NCBI GenBank assembly: GCA_025146135.1
Contig: CP102255.1
Coordinates: forward strand, 124,001 to 188,000
DNA from: Anaerotruncus colihominis
GTDB taxonomy: Bacteria > Bacillota > Clostridia > Oscillospirales > Ruminococcaceae
Direction of reading: 5' to 3'
DNA length: 64,000 nucleotides
Position numbers and translations under genes: made by a program. The notes under the pieces were generated by a model that was given only the letters and a program-made list of their open reading frames with translations, made no database searches and was not told where the DNA came from. Positions within the stretch are counted from its first letter, which is position 1, and each line of letters starts with the position of its first letter. This document shows positions 8,246 to 17,141 of this stretch, one piece after another.

Positions 8246-8532
8246 GATCAAGAAAATTCCAGGGAAAGTTTTGACCAAAATCAACGAAAAAATAGGATTT
8301 AGATTTATTACGAAATTCGCAAGCAATGGCATTATCAATTTGGGAAAACTTGTTCCCGGTGTTGGTGCTGTTTATTGGCGGTGGCCTTGATTTAGTTGAA
8401 ACCAAAGTTATAAGTGCTCGAGGGTATAAATGGTTTTTTGAAGGAGACTTCACTGGCGATCAAGATTCCGCTAATGATACAGTCGAGGTCGAGATTGTAG
8501 CGGATGACCTTGAAGGTTCCACAACTCTTTAA
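8246..8532 (+). pseudogene. EcsC-family C-terminal remnant
   Basis: Frame from about 8246 reads KKIPGKVLTKINEKIGFRF, then ITKFASNGIINLGKLVPGVG, which is typical of EcsC-family proteins. A one-base shift near 8363 moves the match to the frame reading IGGGLDLVETKVISARGYKW and then FFEGDFTGD, ending at TAA 8530-8532. The 5' part of the gene is missing. It is a truncated and frameshifted leftover at the island edge, with no promoter or start. Confidence 0.6.
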
Positions 8533-8563
8533 TCTTTTGATTTATAGTTAACCCAAAATTATA

Positions 8564-8597
8564 AAGCCCAAGGGACGATATCTCGCCCCTTGGGCTT
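8564..8597 (-). terminator. Terminator of the element I mobilization genes
   Basis: Stem AAGCCCAAGGG (8564-8574) with CCCTTGGGCTT (8587-8597). On the minus strand it follows the relaxase remnant and is followed by a T-rich stretch. Confidence 0.7.
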
Positions 8598-8634
8598 CGT
8601 TTGTTTCACCCGACTCTCTCGAACGGTATCACCT

Positions 8635-9546
8635 TCACCGGCTCTCCTCGGGCGGGTCGGGCGGTTCCGGTTCCGGCTTGGCCGTGGCCGTTTCCAACTG
8701 CCCGGCCAGTTGCTCCATCTTCTGCTCGATGGCAGGTTCTGTGCAGATGCTCTTGGCCATCTCTTGTGTGAGTTTCCGAATGGCCTTGCGGGCTTCCCGC
8801 ACCAACTCATCCCGCGACTGAGATTTCTGTTCGTAGGTGTGGAGCATCTCCTGTTTGAAGATCTGATTGGTCAGCGTGGACTTGATCTTGTGGATGCCTT
8901 CTCTGGTAAGATAGGCTTCCCCCGGCTCCATTGACCACGCCATCATGTGGACGTGGGGGTGCTCCCCCTCATCGTGGAAGGCGGCGTACCAGCGGAAGTG
9001 ATTCTGTTGAATGTTCATGGCGGCCGCGATTTCATTGCGATTGGCGCGGAGCAAATTCCGCTACGCCTTGACATTGTCGTAGCCAAGGCGGGCGGCGTCC
9101 TCCCGTTTCAGGGAGATGATGTGCATCCACACGTTGCCGGTGTACTGATCCAACTCCCGCGTGGCTTTCTCCAAATCAACAGCATCTTCATCACCAAAGA
9201 GTCCGTGGTCACCAAGCCGTTCCGCACGAGGCCGGGTGGCAATGTACTTCATGTAGCCGTCCATCTGCTGAACTTGAGCCCAGTTTTCCTCCAACGCACG
9301 GGTGATAAAGGCGGAGGCATGGGCCTTGGTGGGCTTGGATTCGTAGTCCAAATACTCACCCAGCACCTTGGATGAAGGGAAATCTTTCACCAGTTTTCTG
9401 ATGAGCTGCTCCTGTTTTCTGGTGGGAGGACGGTCATCCGGGAGCAATTCCACTCGCTCTCTGGTCCCAATGTACCGCAGATAACCGCTGACAGAATTTC
9501 CGCCGTCACACTTCAGGTAGGGGCTTTTCAGAATCAATCCTGCCAC
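8635..9546 (-). pseudogene. MobP3-type relaxase, interrupted by an amber codon
   Basis: Two stretches in the same frame together resemble the N-terminal half of the intact relaxase at 36682-38487. The start is GTG 9546 (MAGLILKSPYLK), overlapping the mobC stop. The first part ends at LKREDAARLGYDNVKA, then TAG at 9061-9063, then RNLLRANRNEIAAAMNIQQN and the metal-binding HPHVHMMAW motif of the nickase. In the intact homologue the TAG position is Trp (SESWRRLLLAH), so a single TGG-to-TAG change explains it. The C-terminal half with Sel1-like repeats is absent; the frame ends at EPPDPPEESR. Without readthrough no complete relaxase could be made. Confidence 0.8.
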
Positions 9547-9784
9547 TCATCGCCCTCCTCCCAGGTCCCACGCACCCGCTCCTCCAACTGTCCCATCCTT
9601 CCGTCCAGATAGGACTTGATGGAGGTAGGAAGAAACAGTCCGGCGTTGTTGGCGCTGAGGTAGAGTCCACCGCCCGCTCAATGAAGGCGGTGATGCTCCG
9701 GCTCCCGTCCTCCTGATACCGGCGCTCCAGGATGGCTTTTTTCTCTGGCGACAGGTAGAGTGGGAATTTCTCTTTTTTGCTCAT
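9534..9784 (-). pseudogene. MobC-like ribbon-helix-helix protein, frameshifted
   Basis: Starts at ATG 9784 (MSKKEKFPLYLSPEKKAILE) after GGAAAGGAG. Through RRYQEDGSRSITAFIERAVD it parallels the intact homologue at 38487-38900. A frame change near 9665 then continues as YLSANNAGLFLPTSIKSYLD, GRMGQLEERVRGTWEEGDEW and ends at TGA 9534-9536, overlapping the relaxase start. The family binds the origin of transfer next to the relaxase. Confidence 0.7.
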
Positions 9785-9913
9785 GTTGGCTCCTTTCCGG
9801 GGGTTGACCCCTGTTTTTTCCTTGTGGCAGTAGGCTTTCGGGGATTGTGACCGCAGAGATGATATCACGGCCCGGATTTTGGCCCCACTTTCAAGCCCCG
9901 CAAAAGCCCCCGC

Positions 9914-9936
9914 AACTGCCCGCACTGCGGGCAGTT
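9914..9936 (-). other. Candidate origin of transfer of element I
   Basis: Perfect palindrome with 11-bp arms (AACTGCCCGCA-C-TGCGGGCAGTT) in the noncoding strip between mobC and the Rep-like gene. The same core (CCCGCACTGCGGGC) occurs at 39030-39048, in the leader upstream of mobC of element II. Position and conservation fit an oriT hairpin; a nick site is not identified. Confidence 0.5.
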
Positions 9937-9970
9937 GTGCTTCCGACAGGGGGTGCCTACGCCCCGTCGT

Positions 9971-10516
9971 TTATCCTGCTTTTTCTTTCGCCCCCGGAAG
10001 CACCTCCGAAAGCGGGCCAAATTGGGCCTCCAACCCCGGATCGGCACTGGGACTCGCTCCCGCTTCGAAAGGCACACACAGGGCGTTCTGGGGGCTTCTG
10101 CGGGCGGATTCCGCCAGACGCTCCGCCGCCCTCTGACGGGCAGCATCCTCCTCCAGCTGCCGGAACTGCCGCTGGTAGAACGATTCCTCCGCCGCCTGGA
10201 TGGGGCAGATTGTGTAGAGCAGGTTTCCGTTGAGCGGCCTGCCGTCCTTGCTTCGTATCATGGTCGGCTTGGTACGGATGAGACCTTTCTCCTCCAGGCT
10301 GCGCATATACTTGCTGACCGTGTTTTCACACATCCCCAGCGCCTTGCCGATGGTCTTGTAGCTGGGCCAGCACTGATAGGTTTCTCTGTCCTCGATGCTC
10401 AGCAGATAGCAGTAGATCGAGATCTTCGGATGACTGAGGTCGATGTGAAACACTTCGTTGGGAACCATAAAATAGTTTTTGTTGGGATCGCGTTTGGGCC
10501 ACTGTTGAAACTTCAT
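9971..10516 (-). CDS. Replication-initiator-like winged-helix protein (element I)
   Basis: Encodes 181 aa from ATG 10516 (MKFQQWPKRDPNKNYF), preceded by GCAGGAGGTG. Residues 1-110 include FMVPNEVFHIDLSHPKISIY and a helix-turn-helix segment (TYQCWPSYKTIGKALGMCEN, TVSKYMRSLEEKGLIRTKP) found in RepA-N-like or GntR-like DNA-binding proteins of mobilizable elements. The C-terminus is charged and low in complexity. A homologue (39610-40050) holds the same place in element II. The start overlaps the stop of the upstream Xis-like gene (ATATGA), so the two are translationally coupled. A role in replication or transfer control is inferred from context. Confidence 0.65.
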   Translation of the reverse strand: MKFQQWPKRDPNKNYFMVPNEVFHIDLSHPKISIYCYLLSIEDRETYQCWPSYKTIGKALGMCENTVSKYMRSLEEKGLIRTKPTMIRSKDGRPLNGNLLYTICPIQAAEESFYQRQFRQLEEDAARQRAAERLAESARRSPQNALCVPFEAGASPSADPGLEAQFGPLSEVLPGAKEKAG

Positions 10517-10692
10517 ATAGCACCTCCTGCATGCTCCTCCACCCACTGAATGGACTTACCTTTCGGCACCACCATGCAGCTGCCCACAAGCAGCACCGTG
10601 AAGTCCGGTTGGTGTATCAGTTCACACCCGCTGGACGGTGATACGCCCAGCACCTTTGCTTCGTCATAGTTTTTGTAAACAGATTCTTTCAT
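10513..10692 (-). CDS. Excisionase-like HTH protein, shortened
   Basis: Encodes 59 aa. I start at ATG 10692 (MKESVYKNYDE), about 9 nt from AAGGAG; ATG 10701 is too close to the ribosome site. It aligns with the 69-aa protein at 40047-40256 (KLSVYKSYDD, VLGVS, VVPK-K-IQW) but lacks about ten residues (LPLFLNAKMVAQ in the homologue) and has a changed recognition helix (PSSGCELIHQ for ISTAYELLND). The family (HTH_17/Xis) helps integrases excise the element. The missing residues lie in the first helix of the domain, so function is doubtful, in line with decay elsewhere in element I. Confidence 0.6.
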   Translation of the reverse strand: MKESVYKNYDEAKVLGVSPSSGCELIHQPDFTVLLVGSCMVVPKGKSIQWVEEHAGGAI

Positions 10693-10843
10693 GTTGACCA
10701 TCTCCTTCTCAAAACTCCCTCTACTTCTTTAGGCGAGAACATTTGCATGTGACATAGTTTTGACACAATTTTTCGATGGTGTCCGAGTTGCCTCTCTACT
10801 TGTATTGGGAAAATCATATCCTATTGACATACACTTGACAGAA

Positions 10844-10879
10844 AAACGGAGCGTCTGCTTTGTCGCAGGCGCTCCGTTT
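10844..10879 (-). terminator. Terminator of the gene at 10893-11600
   Basis: Long stem (ACGGAGCG/CGCTCCGT with an inner CTGC/GCAG pair) followed on the minus strand by five T. It lies directly downstream of the minus-strand gene. Confidence 0.8.
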
Positions 10880-10892
10880 GAGGTTGGATTAT

Positions 10893-11600
10893 TTACTTAT
10901 GTGCTGGTTTCCTCAGTCGGCATGTTCCCTCCGCCTCGTCCCGTTCTTTCAGTAGACGAGCCAGGGCAGAGAAGAATTTCTTTTGCTGATAGTCCACGCT
11001 GCCACGGTTCAGCTGATGGGCATCCGCGTACCTGCGGATCCACAAGCCCTCTACAAACCGCTCCCGGAAATAATCCTGGTGTGTGGCCAGCACCGTTTTC
11101 AGGGCATTGTCCAGAAACTGGAGATCCTCTTTCAGCTTGGCGAAGTCACTTTTGGTGATGGCGGCAAATCTCTTTTCCTTCACGCAGAGGCGATATTTGT
11201 TCCGGTCGAAGTTGTAGTGCTCACAGAGATCTTTTGCGTATGCGTAGTAGGTAAGAGACTGCTGGTACTCGTGGGAGTCGTATGCTTCATCCGGCTGTAG
11301 TCGTTGCCGTTTGCGCACAGGGCCACGGAAGCCTTCACCTTCCAGCCTTTCAACGACATCCTCCGGGATCTTCATGTTGAGCAACCGCTTGTACCTGGCT
11401 TTCCGCTCAACGTTCACTTCCACAAAAGCGCAGAAGGACTTTTTGCTGGAGGTGTAGTATCTGGGAACATCCGCAAGGGGATAATCGGTCCAGATGACGC
11501 TTTCCTCGCCAGTGTCGGCGTCGGTGGCCAGAGAGATTACATAGACCACTTTCCTGTCGTACCGCTGGTAGTACCCGGCGCGGATTTTTCTTTCTGCCAT
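10893..11600 (-). CDS. Conserved mobile-element protein with sigma-like C-terminal HTH, function unknown
   Basis: Encodes 235 aa (MAERKIRAGYYQRYDRKVVY). The N-terminal 70 residues (DADTGEESVIWTDYPLADVP) vaguely resemble DUF1653-type domains. The C-terminal 90 residues (FLDNALKTVLATHQDYFRER, FVEGLWIRRYADAHQLNRGS, VDYQQKKFFSALARLL) look like a region-4 or HTH segment of a sigma-like regulator. A diverged fragment of the same C-terminal part lies at 58296-58556 outside the island. It has its own terminator. A regulatory role in element biology is only a guess. Confidence 0.55.
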   Translation of the reverse strand: MAERKIRAGYYQRYDRKVVYVISLATDADTGEESVIWTDYPLADVPRYYTSSKKSFCAFVEVNVERKARYKRLLNMKIPEDVVERLEGEGFRGPVRKRQRLQPDEAYDSHEYQQSLTYYAYAKDLCEHYNFDRNKYRLCVKEKRFAAITKSDFAKLKEDLQFLDNALKTVLATHQDYFRERFVEGLWIRRYADAHQLNRGSVDYQQKKFFSALARLLKERDEAEGTCRLRKPAHK

Positions 11601-11914
11601 CTGGTCACTCCCTTCTAAATGTCACTACACAATAGATGTGTGCTTACACTTCCAATTATTTTTCAGCGGAATCCATTTTTTCAAAACTCACCTCGCCAAT
11701 AGCAGTCGGAGTTAGGAGAAACTATCGCGATTTCCTCGGTAACTGTTCCATTCTTCATATTTGGGTGGTGACCAGCGTCACAATTTATTTTCCGTTTGGG
11801 AAAAGCAAGGCCGCAGGGTTATTGCGCAACCAGTGGGTTAGTCTGAACGAGGAGCAGAAATGAATTCAGGAAGAGGTAAAGCCATAATCGTATTAGCGCT
11901 TTTTCCGCATAACC
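11601..11914. other. Intergenic stretch, no gene recognised
   Basis: Between the unknown gene (promoter side) and the 3' end of hsdR. A plus-strand frame ends with FGKSKAAGLLRNQWVSLNEE and may be a fragment of some lost gene, but I cannot place it. No terminator for hsdR is obvious. Confidence 0.4.
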
Positions 11915-14875
11915 TTATTGCGGGCGGAGAAAAACATTCCCCTCTGTGTTATAGGTCAGATTAAACACCAGGTCGGACAACCATTTTTTAAAGTCAGGGT
12001 TATCCTGATATTGCTTGAATAGCTCCATATTGTCAGCCATGATACTAAAAATGACCTGCTGCAGAGCACGCTCACTTTCAATACGAGCATTTTGCTTATC
12101 GGAGTTTTTCATAGCATTCTGGTAGCGCTCGTCCTTGGAAACCATAGCCGGAATCTCAAGAATTTGACGACGGACATTATCCGCATCATTCCAATCTATA
12201 TTGCCAAACATATCATTGAATGTGGTCAAGATGGCAGAAAGCAAATCCATCTCCGGCTCTTTCTTTGCTCCAATCTGACCCGTCGGCACAGGGGCCACTT
12301 CTGCGTCTTCATCCTGAAGCACAAGGGAAATACATTCCTTAGCCTCTAAGCGATAGCTGTCCAGATCAATCGCCTCTAAAATCCCCTGTGTAAAATCATC
12401 CTCTGGCGGAGACGGCAGTTTTGTAATAAGCAGATTCAAGAAAACCGAAAGCTTTTCCCAAGCAGGATTTCCATAGGGAAGGATAGCCCCCAGGAATCCA
12501 TAAGTACGCACAAAGGATTTTGTCGCACTTTTGAATTTAATTTGTCCATCGATATCCAGTTCTTTGTACACAGCGGCGCAAGCATCCAGAATAGGATCAA
12601 GGCGATCCCGCTCGGCACCGTCGAGGTAGAGATTGACCAGTTTCTCTACATGATCCTGTGTGAATACCTGATGCTCCTCCATCACAGCAATCAGATCATA
12701 CAGCTTATTGGGGTCGGTTTCATCCGATAGCAATGTGGTGCGGTAGTATCGAGAAAAAGCCTCTACAATCGTGGCAGAATCATTGGCGAAGTCCAAAACG
12801 AAGGTATCATATTTCTGCGGATGAGCACGATTGAGCCGAGAGAGCGTCTGCACGGCCTTGATGTCAGAGAGCGTTTTATCCACATACATGGTGTGCAGTA
12901 ATGGTTCATCATAACCAGTTTGGAACATATCGGCCACGATCAGGAAACGATAGGGGTCCTGCTTGAAGGTCTTTTGAATTTTGTTATCCGGGAATCCATT
13001 TAGGCCGGCAGAGGTAAGCGCAGGTTGTTGGCCGTGAAATTCTTTTTCCCCAGAAAACGCGATGATTGCTTTATAAGGGCTATGCCGAGCTGCTAAGCAT
13101 CTATTGACCGCATAGTAGTATTCAATGCAACGCTCGATATTGCTGGTGATAATCATTGCTCTGGCTTTGCCGCCAATTTTACCCTTGGCAATTACCTGTT
13201 CGTGGAAATGGCTGACCATCATTTCAGCCTTCTGTTCAACGGTAAAAGACTGATTCTCTACAAAGGCACGGAGCTTCTTTTGAGCCTTTTTCTTATCGTA
13301 GAGCGGATCGTCCTCCACGGTCTTTTTCAAGCGATAAAAGCTGTCGATAGGGGTATAGTATTTAAGCACATCCAGGATAAAGCCCTCTTGGATTGCCTGC
13401 TTCATGGTATAGACATGGAACGGGCGATGCTTGATTTTATCTCCCTCTTGGTAGGGGGTTCCGAAGGTTTCCAAGGTTTTATTCTTAGGTGTGGCAGTAA
13501 AGGCGAAGTAGCTGGCATTTTTCAGCAGCTTGCGACCCTCACACATGGCATTGATTTTATCCTCATTATCCTGTTCTTCCTCGGAGGACAATCCAGAAAG
13601 AGCGAGGTTCATCTTTGCCGAAGTGCGCCCACTCTGCCCGGAATGGGCCTCATCGATAATAATTGCAAAATGGTTGTCCTTGTGCTGTGTGCCAATGTCA
13701 GAAAGGACAAAGGGGAATTTCTCCACGGTGGTAATGATGATTCGTTTCCCAGCCTGAATTGCCTTTCGCAGATCGCTGGAATGTTCCGCCCATGCTACGG
13801 TGCTGCTCACCTGCATGAACTGCTTGATGTTATCCCGAATCTGCTTGTCCAGAACCACTCGGTCCGTAACAACGATCACACTGTCCACAATCAGCTCGCC
13901 ATCGTCCGATTCCAGCCCTATGAGCTGATGAGCCAGCCAAGTAATAGAGTTGGATTTTCCGGAACCGGCGCTGTGCTGAATGAGATACCGCTGTCCAATA
14001 CCGTTTGCCTTCACATCCGCCAGCAACCGCTCTACCACATCCAGCTGGTGGTATCGAGGAAACACCTGAGTATATGTTTTCTTTTTGGTGTCCGGGTCTT
14101 CCTTTTCCACCACTTGGGCGTAGTTTTCAATAATGCGGGCCAGCTTCTGCTTGGTCAGAATGTCTTTCCAGAGATAATCGGTCATTATGCCATCTGGATT
14201 GGGCGGATTCCCCGCTCCATCCTTATATCCCTTGTTAAACGGGAGGAACCAGCTGGCTTTTCCGTCCAGCTTGGTGCAAAACTTGATCTGCGCATCGTCC
14301 ACTGCAAAATGAACCATGCAGCGTTTGAACTGAAACAGCAGTTCTTTGGGATTGCGGTCATGCTGGTACTGATAAACAGCATCGTCCACATTCTGCTTGG
14401 TGAGCTGGTTTTTCAGTTCGAATGTAATGACCGGAAGACCATTGATGAACACGCACAGATCCAGCGCCAGTCTTGTGGCATCCTTGGAATACATCAGCTG
14501 GCGGGTTACACTAAAGATATTCTGCTCGAACATCTTACGGGCAGCCATATTTTTGGCGGTTGGGGTCAGGTAGAACATGACCAAATCTACCGGGTAAACC
14601 TTGATCCCCTTGCGCAAAACATCAATGATGCCGCGCTTGGCAATTTCACCTTGCAGGCGATTGAGAAACTGGGTATATTTTTGATGACTTTTTCGTATTC
14701 CCAACTTTTCCATCGAATCAGGCTGTGTGGTTTCAAGGAAACGAAAAAGCCGCACTTCATCTATTGCATACTCTTTGTTATAGTCTGCATTTTTTCCTTC
14801 TTCATAACCACAACAGCTGCATAGATGGTCTACAATCATTTGTTCAAATCCATTTTCTTTGATGTTTGTACTCAT
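11915..14875 (-). CDS. hsdR: Type I restriction enzyme, R (endonuclease/translocase) subunit
   Basis: Encodes 986 aa (MSTNIKENGFEQMIVDHLCS). Motor and nuclease subunit of a type I restriction complex: it translocates and cuts unmodified DNA. The N-terminal nuclease domain has the PD-(D/E)XK core around residue 154 (PVITFELKNQ). Two RecA-like helicase lobes follow, with Walker A HSAGSGKS near residue 302, DEAH (IIIDEAHSGQ) near 408 and later SF2 motifs (FTATPKNKT, QTLSRLNRAHPQK). Length is normal and the frame intact. It lies 11 bp after the DUF4145 gene and is the last gene of the block running from 20481 to 11915. Confidence 0.93.
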   Translation of the reverse strand: MSTNIKENGFEQMIVDHLCSCCGYEEGKNADYNKEYAIDEVRLFRFLETTQPDSMEKLGIRKSHQKYTQFLNRLQGEIAKRGIIDVLRKGIKVYPVDLVMFYLTPTAKNMAARKMFEQNIFSVTRQLMYSKDATRLALDLCVFINGLPVITFELKNQLTKQNVDDAVYQYQHDRNPKELLFQFKRCMVHFAVDDAQIKFCTKLDGKASWFLPFNKGYKDGAGNPPNPDGIMTDYLWKDILTKQKLARIIENYAQVVEKEDPDTKKKTYTQVFPRYHQLDVVERLLADVKANGIGQRYLIQHSAGSGKSNSITWLAHQLIGLESDDGELIVDSVIVVTDRVVLDKQIRDNIKQFMQVSSTVAWAEHSSDLRKAIQAGKRIIITTVEKFPFVLSDIGTQHKDNHFAIIIDEAHSGQSGRTSAKMNLALSGLSSEEEQDNEDKINAMCEGRKLLKNASYFAFTATPKNKTLETFGTPYQEGDKIKHRPFHVYTMKQAIQEGFILDVLKYYTPIDSFYRLKKTVEDDPLYDKKKAQKKLRAFVENQSFTVEQKAEMMVSHFHEQVIAKGKIGGKARAMIITSNIERCIEYYYAVNRCLAARHSPYKAIIAFSGEKEFHGQQPALTSAGLNGFPDNKIQKTFKQDPYRFLIVADMFQTGYDEPLLHTMYVDKTLSDIKAVQTLSRLNRAHPQKYDTFVLDFANDSATIVEAFSRYYRTTLLSDETDPNKLYDLIAVMEEHQVFTQDHVEKLVNLYLDGAERDRLDPILDACAAVYKELDIDGQIKFKSATKSFVRTYGFLGAILPYGNPAWEKLSVFLNLLITKLPSPPEDDFTQGILEAIDLDSYRLEAKECISLVLQDEDAEVAPVPTGQIGAKKEPEMDLLSAILTTFNDMFGNIDWNDADNVRRQILEIPAMVSKDERYQNAMKNSDKQNARIESERALQQVIFSIMADNMELFKQYQDNPDFKKWLSDLVFNLTYNTEGNVFLRPQ

Positions 14876-14886
14876 AAGAAAACCCC

Positions 14887-15474
14887 TTAGATTGCTAATT
14901 GTGGCATTTCATATAGGTTCCCCAATAACTGCTTCAGAAATAGAATAACCTTTCTCGCATCTTCTTCTGTCGCTTCATCTAATTGGTGAACATACTTGTT
15001 TCCTATTGTTCGTATTTTGTCAACCCATGCCTTATTCTGAACCCCAATATAACCGTTTGCTTCCAGGTAATCTATATATGCAGCAAAAGACTTTCCTGCA
15101 GAATCCCCTTTGTCCACTGCTATATGCATTAATAACGATCTTGATACCATTATGACAGAATGATAGCATTCGTTTAAATGACATTTCCTGCACTCATTAT
15201 AGAGTCTTTCTATAGTGGGAGGCAAGTAGCGCACTTCATCGAACGGCAAAAATTGAGATTGTGGAATAATTTTCCCATCTAAACCGATGATAATTGGCAT
15301 AAAGCATTCAGGGCATTTATGTATATGGTATTTAATGGCTCCCGTCGCAACATCAAAAATTCTTGTGTTAGAAATTGCTCGCACTCGTACATTGCAGTAA
15401 GGACATGTCACCGTTTTTTCAATAGAATCCTTTTTCTTAACAGGTTGCCAATCCCATTCTTTTATCTCTATCAA
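14887..15474 (-). CDS. DUF4145-domain protein within the type I RM operon
   Basis: Encodes 195 aa if translation starts at TTG 15474, which has AGGTGG 6 nt upstream. The open frame continues upstream to 15591, but there it runs antisense-like through the hsdR remnant. A zinc-ribbon (TCPYCNVRVR ... HKCPECFMP) is followed by a helical DUF4145 region (YNECRKCHLNECYHSVIMVS, SRSLLMHIAV, IGNKYVHQLDEATEEDARKV). DUF4145 proteins often accompany type I R subunits and defence genes; the molecular role is unknown. Closely coupled to hsdR. Confidence 0.75.
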   Translation of the reverse strand: MIEIKEWDWQPVKKKDSIEKTVTCPYCNVRVRAISNTRIFDVATGAIKYHIHKCPECFMPIIIGLDGKIIPQSQFLPFDEVRYLPPTIERLYNECRKCHLNECYHSVIMVSRSLLMHIAVDKGDSAGKSFAAYIDYLEANGYIGVQNKAWVDKIRTIGNKYVHQLDEATEEDARKVILFLKQLLGNLYEMPQLAI

Positions 15475-15499
15475 AATTATCCACCTGATTTCTTCCAGC

Positions 15500-15695
15500 C
15501 AAGTGTGTATTCCTATAACACACCCAACTTGTCCATTGCACCGCCCTGTGTAGACTGAAAAAGCGGAACAAGCGAGTTTCATCAATGGCATAGTCGCGGT
15601 TTTACGGCATTTGTGCCCTGCTCATAGCTGTTATGGTTGACCAGCCAATCCACGATTAAAGTTTCAAGGCCAGATTCTTTTGTATTGGTTGGCAT
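15500..15695 (-). pseudogene. Remnant of a second hsdR 5' end
   Basis: From ATG 15695, with GAGGTG upstream, the frame reads MPTNTKESGLETLIVDWLVN and HNSYEQGTNA. After a shift it continues RDYAIDETRLFRFFSLHR. This parallels the start of the intact HsdR (MSTNIKENGFEQMIVDHLCS ... KEYAIDEVRLFRFLETTQ). It sits where hsdR would be expected, right after the SEFIR gene, and runs into the ribosome site of the DUF4145 gene. The likely story is that a DUF4145-hsdR pair replaced an older hsdR. Confidence 0.7.
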
Positions 15696-15704
15696 AGTGT
15701 CACC

Positions 15705-17141
15705 TCATTCCAGCGTTCCAATTTCATCAAGCTTAATTGAGGACAAAATTCCTGGAGCATTATGCCAAGAACCATTATACCTGATATCTCGATTCCCTAT
15801 AGAGCCTTGCACTTTTTCTTTCAATTCATCTACCGTATTTACCGAAAACAAAGGGAATATTTTTTTGCAATATGACTTAGAAATTAGTTTTTTCCATAGG
15901 ACCTGCTGACCTTGATGATAAATGTATGTCGTGGGGAACCACATACTCCACCGCTCATTCTCAGAGGTATCAAAAATATCATTTAGCTGGTAGAGTACAA
16001 TATCTGCATTGGCGATTGACTGTTTTGTCAGAATCGGTTTCTTTTCTCGATTTACAAGTATCTCTCCCGCTAAAGTAAATAAACGTGAATTTTCACTTTT
16101 AGGCTTGCATACTTCTTCGATGGTTCTGGTATATTTCCGAAAGATATCAAAAGTTTGCGGTTCAATATTTGAATTAAAGTAATCAGTTCTCAAAAAATAC
16201 GGGTGAACCAGCAGTTGTCTCAATTCAGCAAATCGTTCATAGTGAAGTAAAACAGCTGTGGCACAAATAAAAAACTCCCAAATCATATAATCATATAATT
16301 CGAAGTCGCTCTCGCTATAGGCCCCTTTTCCACCAGCATCATGCAGTTCGTTATACAAACGCTCAAATAGTTCTGATAAAATTTCACCTTTAAGCTGATC
16401 ACTGTATATCAAGTTCTCACAATAGGTCACAAACAAATCTCTAAATGGTTTGGTTTGATCGATTGCTTTTAATAACCCATCTGCAATGTCTATGTCCTTA
16501 GGCAGTACATACTGCTTTGCGGCATCCACAAATTCATCTGAAGCTTTCCTCAAGAGGAAATCCGCCTTTGCTGTATTTCCGCCCGTATATCCTCGAACCT
16601 GTTTCAGAATATCGCGAATAGCAGATAAATCTACAGTTTCATCTTCTAACCACTCCGGCTTTGTGCCCAAAGCTGGTTTCTTGTGTATTGGTTTCTGATA
16701 GATGTTTCTAAGCAATTTTTCATATTCAGTTTCATACCGATCATCTTCAGTTGTCAAATCAATATAAATCCGAGTCTTTAAGTAGTGAGGAATACATGCT
16801 TTACCTTCTTTATCTACTTCAAAAGCAATAGGAATAAATTTTTCCTGCTTCATCTGGCCATATATTTCTGGTGAAATAATGACCGTTTCATCTCCAACGC
16901 CACCGCTACGATCATTCGCTTTTTCCATATAGCTACGGTCACAAATGATCAATACTTTATCTACGCTTGGATCATTTACAGATTGCTCCATAAATGCATA
17001 CTTGTCCTGACCTTCTTTTAAGTCGTACACATCAAGGATAACATCAATTCCGTTAGAAATCAATCTTTCGGCCAGTTCTATTACTTTTTCTTGAACTTTC
17101 CAAGAATACGAGATAAATACCTTTTTAGTTTCTGTGCTCAT
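15705..17141 (-). CDS. SEFIR-domain protein in a type I RM operon
   Basis: Encodes 478 aa. Residues 6-130 form a SEFIR domain, a relative of TIR: KKVFISYSWKVQEKVIELAE, NGIDVILDVYDLKEGQDKYA, VDKVLIICDRSYMEKANDRS, GGVGDETVIISPEIYGQM. The remaining 340 residues are helical, without a recognised family, and probably sense or bind a partner. Bacterial SEFIR proteins are known from anti-phage defence, where TIR-like domains deplete NAD; that activity is not shown here. The start codon shares one base with the hsdS stop, so it is translated as part of the RM operon. This placement suggests an abortive backup to restriction. Confidence 0.8.
   Translation of the reverse strand: MSTETKKVFISYSWKVQEKVIELAERLISNGIDVILDVYDLKEGQDKYAFMEQSVNDPSVDKVLIICDRSYMEKANDRSGGVGDETVIISPEIYGQMKQEKFIPIAFEVDKEGKACIPHYLKTRIYIDLTTEDDRYETEYEKLLRNIYQKPIHKKPALGTKPEWLEDETVDLSAIRDILKQVRGYTGGNTAKADFLLRKASDEFVDAAKQYVLPKDIDIADGLLKAIDQTKPFRDLFVTYCENLIYSDQLKGEILSELFERLYNELHDAGGKGAYSESDFELYDYMIWEFFICATAVLLHYERFAELRQLLVHPYFLRTDYFNSNIEPQTFDIFRKYTRTIEEVCKPKSENSRLFTLAGEILVNREKKPILTKQSIANADIVLYQLNDIFDTSENERWSMWFPTTYIYHQGQQVLWKKLISKSYCKKIFPLFSVNTVDELKEKVQGSIGNRDIRYNGSWHNAPGILSSIKLDEIGTLE

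Noticed and set aside
9061..9063. Recoding of TAG as a sense codon
   Set aside because: Only a few genes have in-frame TAG, they also carry frameshift neighbours, and intact genes nearby end in TAG.
13202..14824. 540-codon frame on the plus strand
   Set aside because: Antisense to hsdR, whose motifs are complete; no ribosome site or family match.
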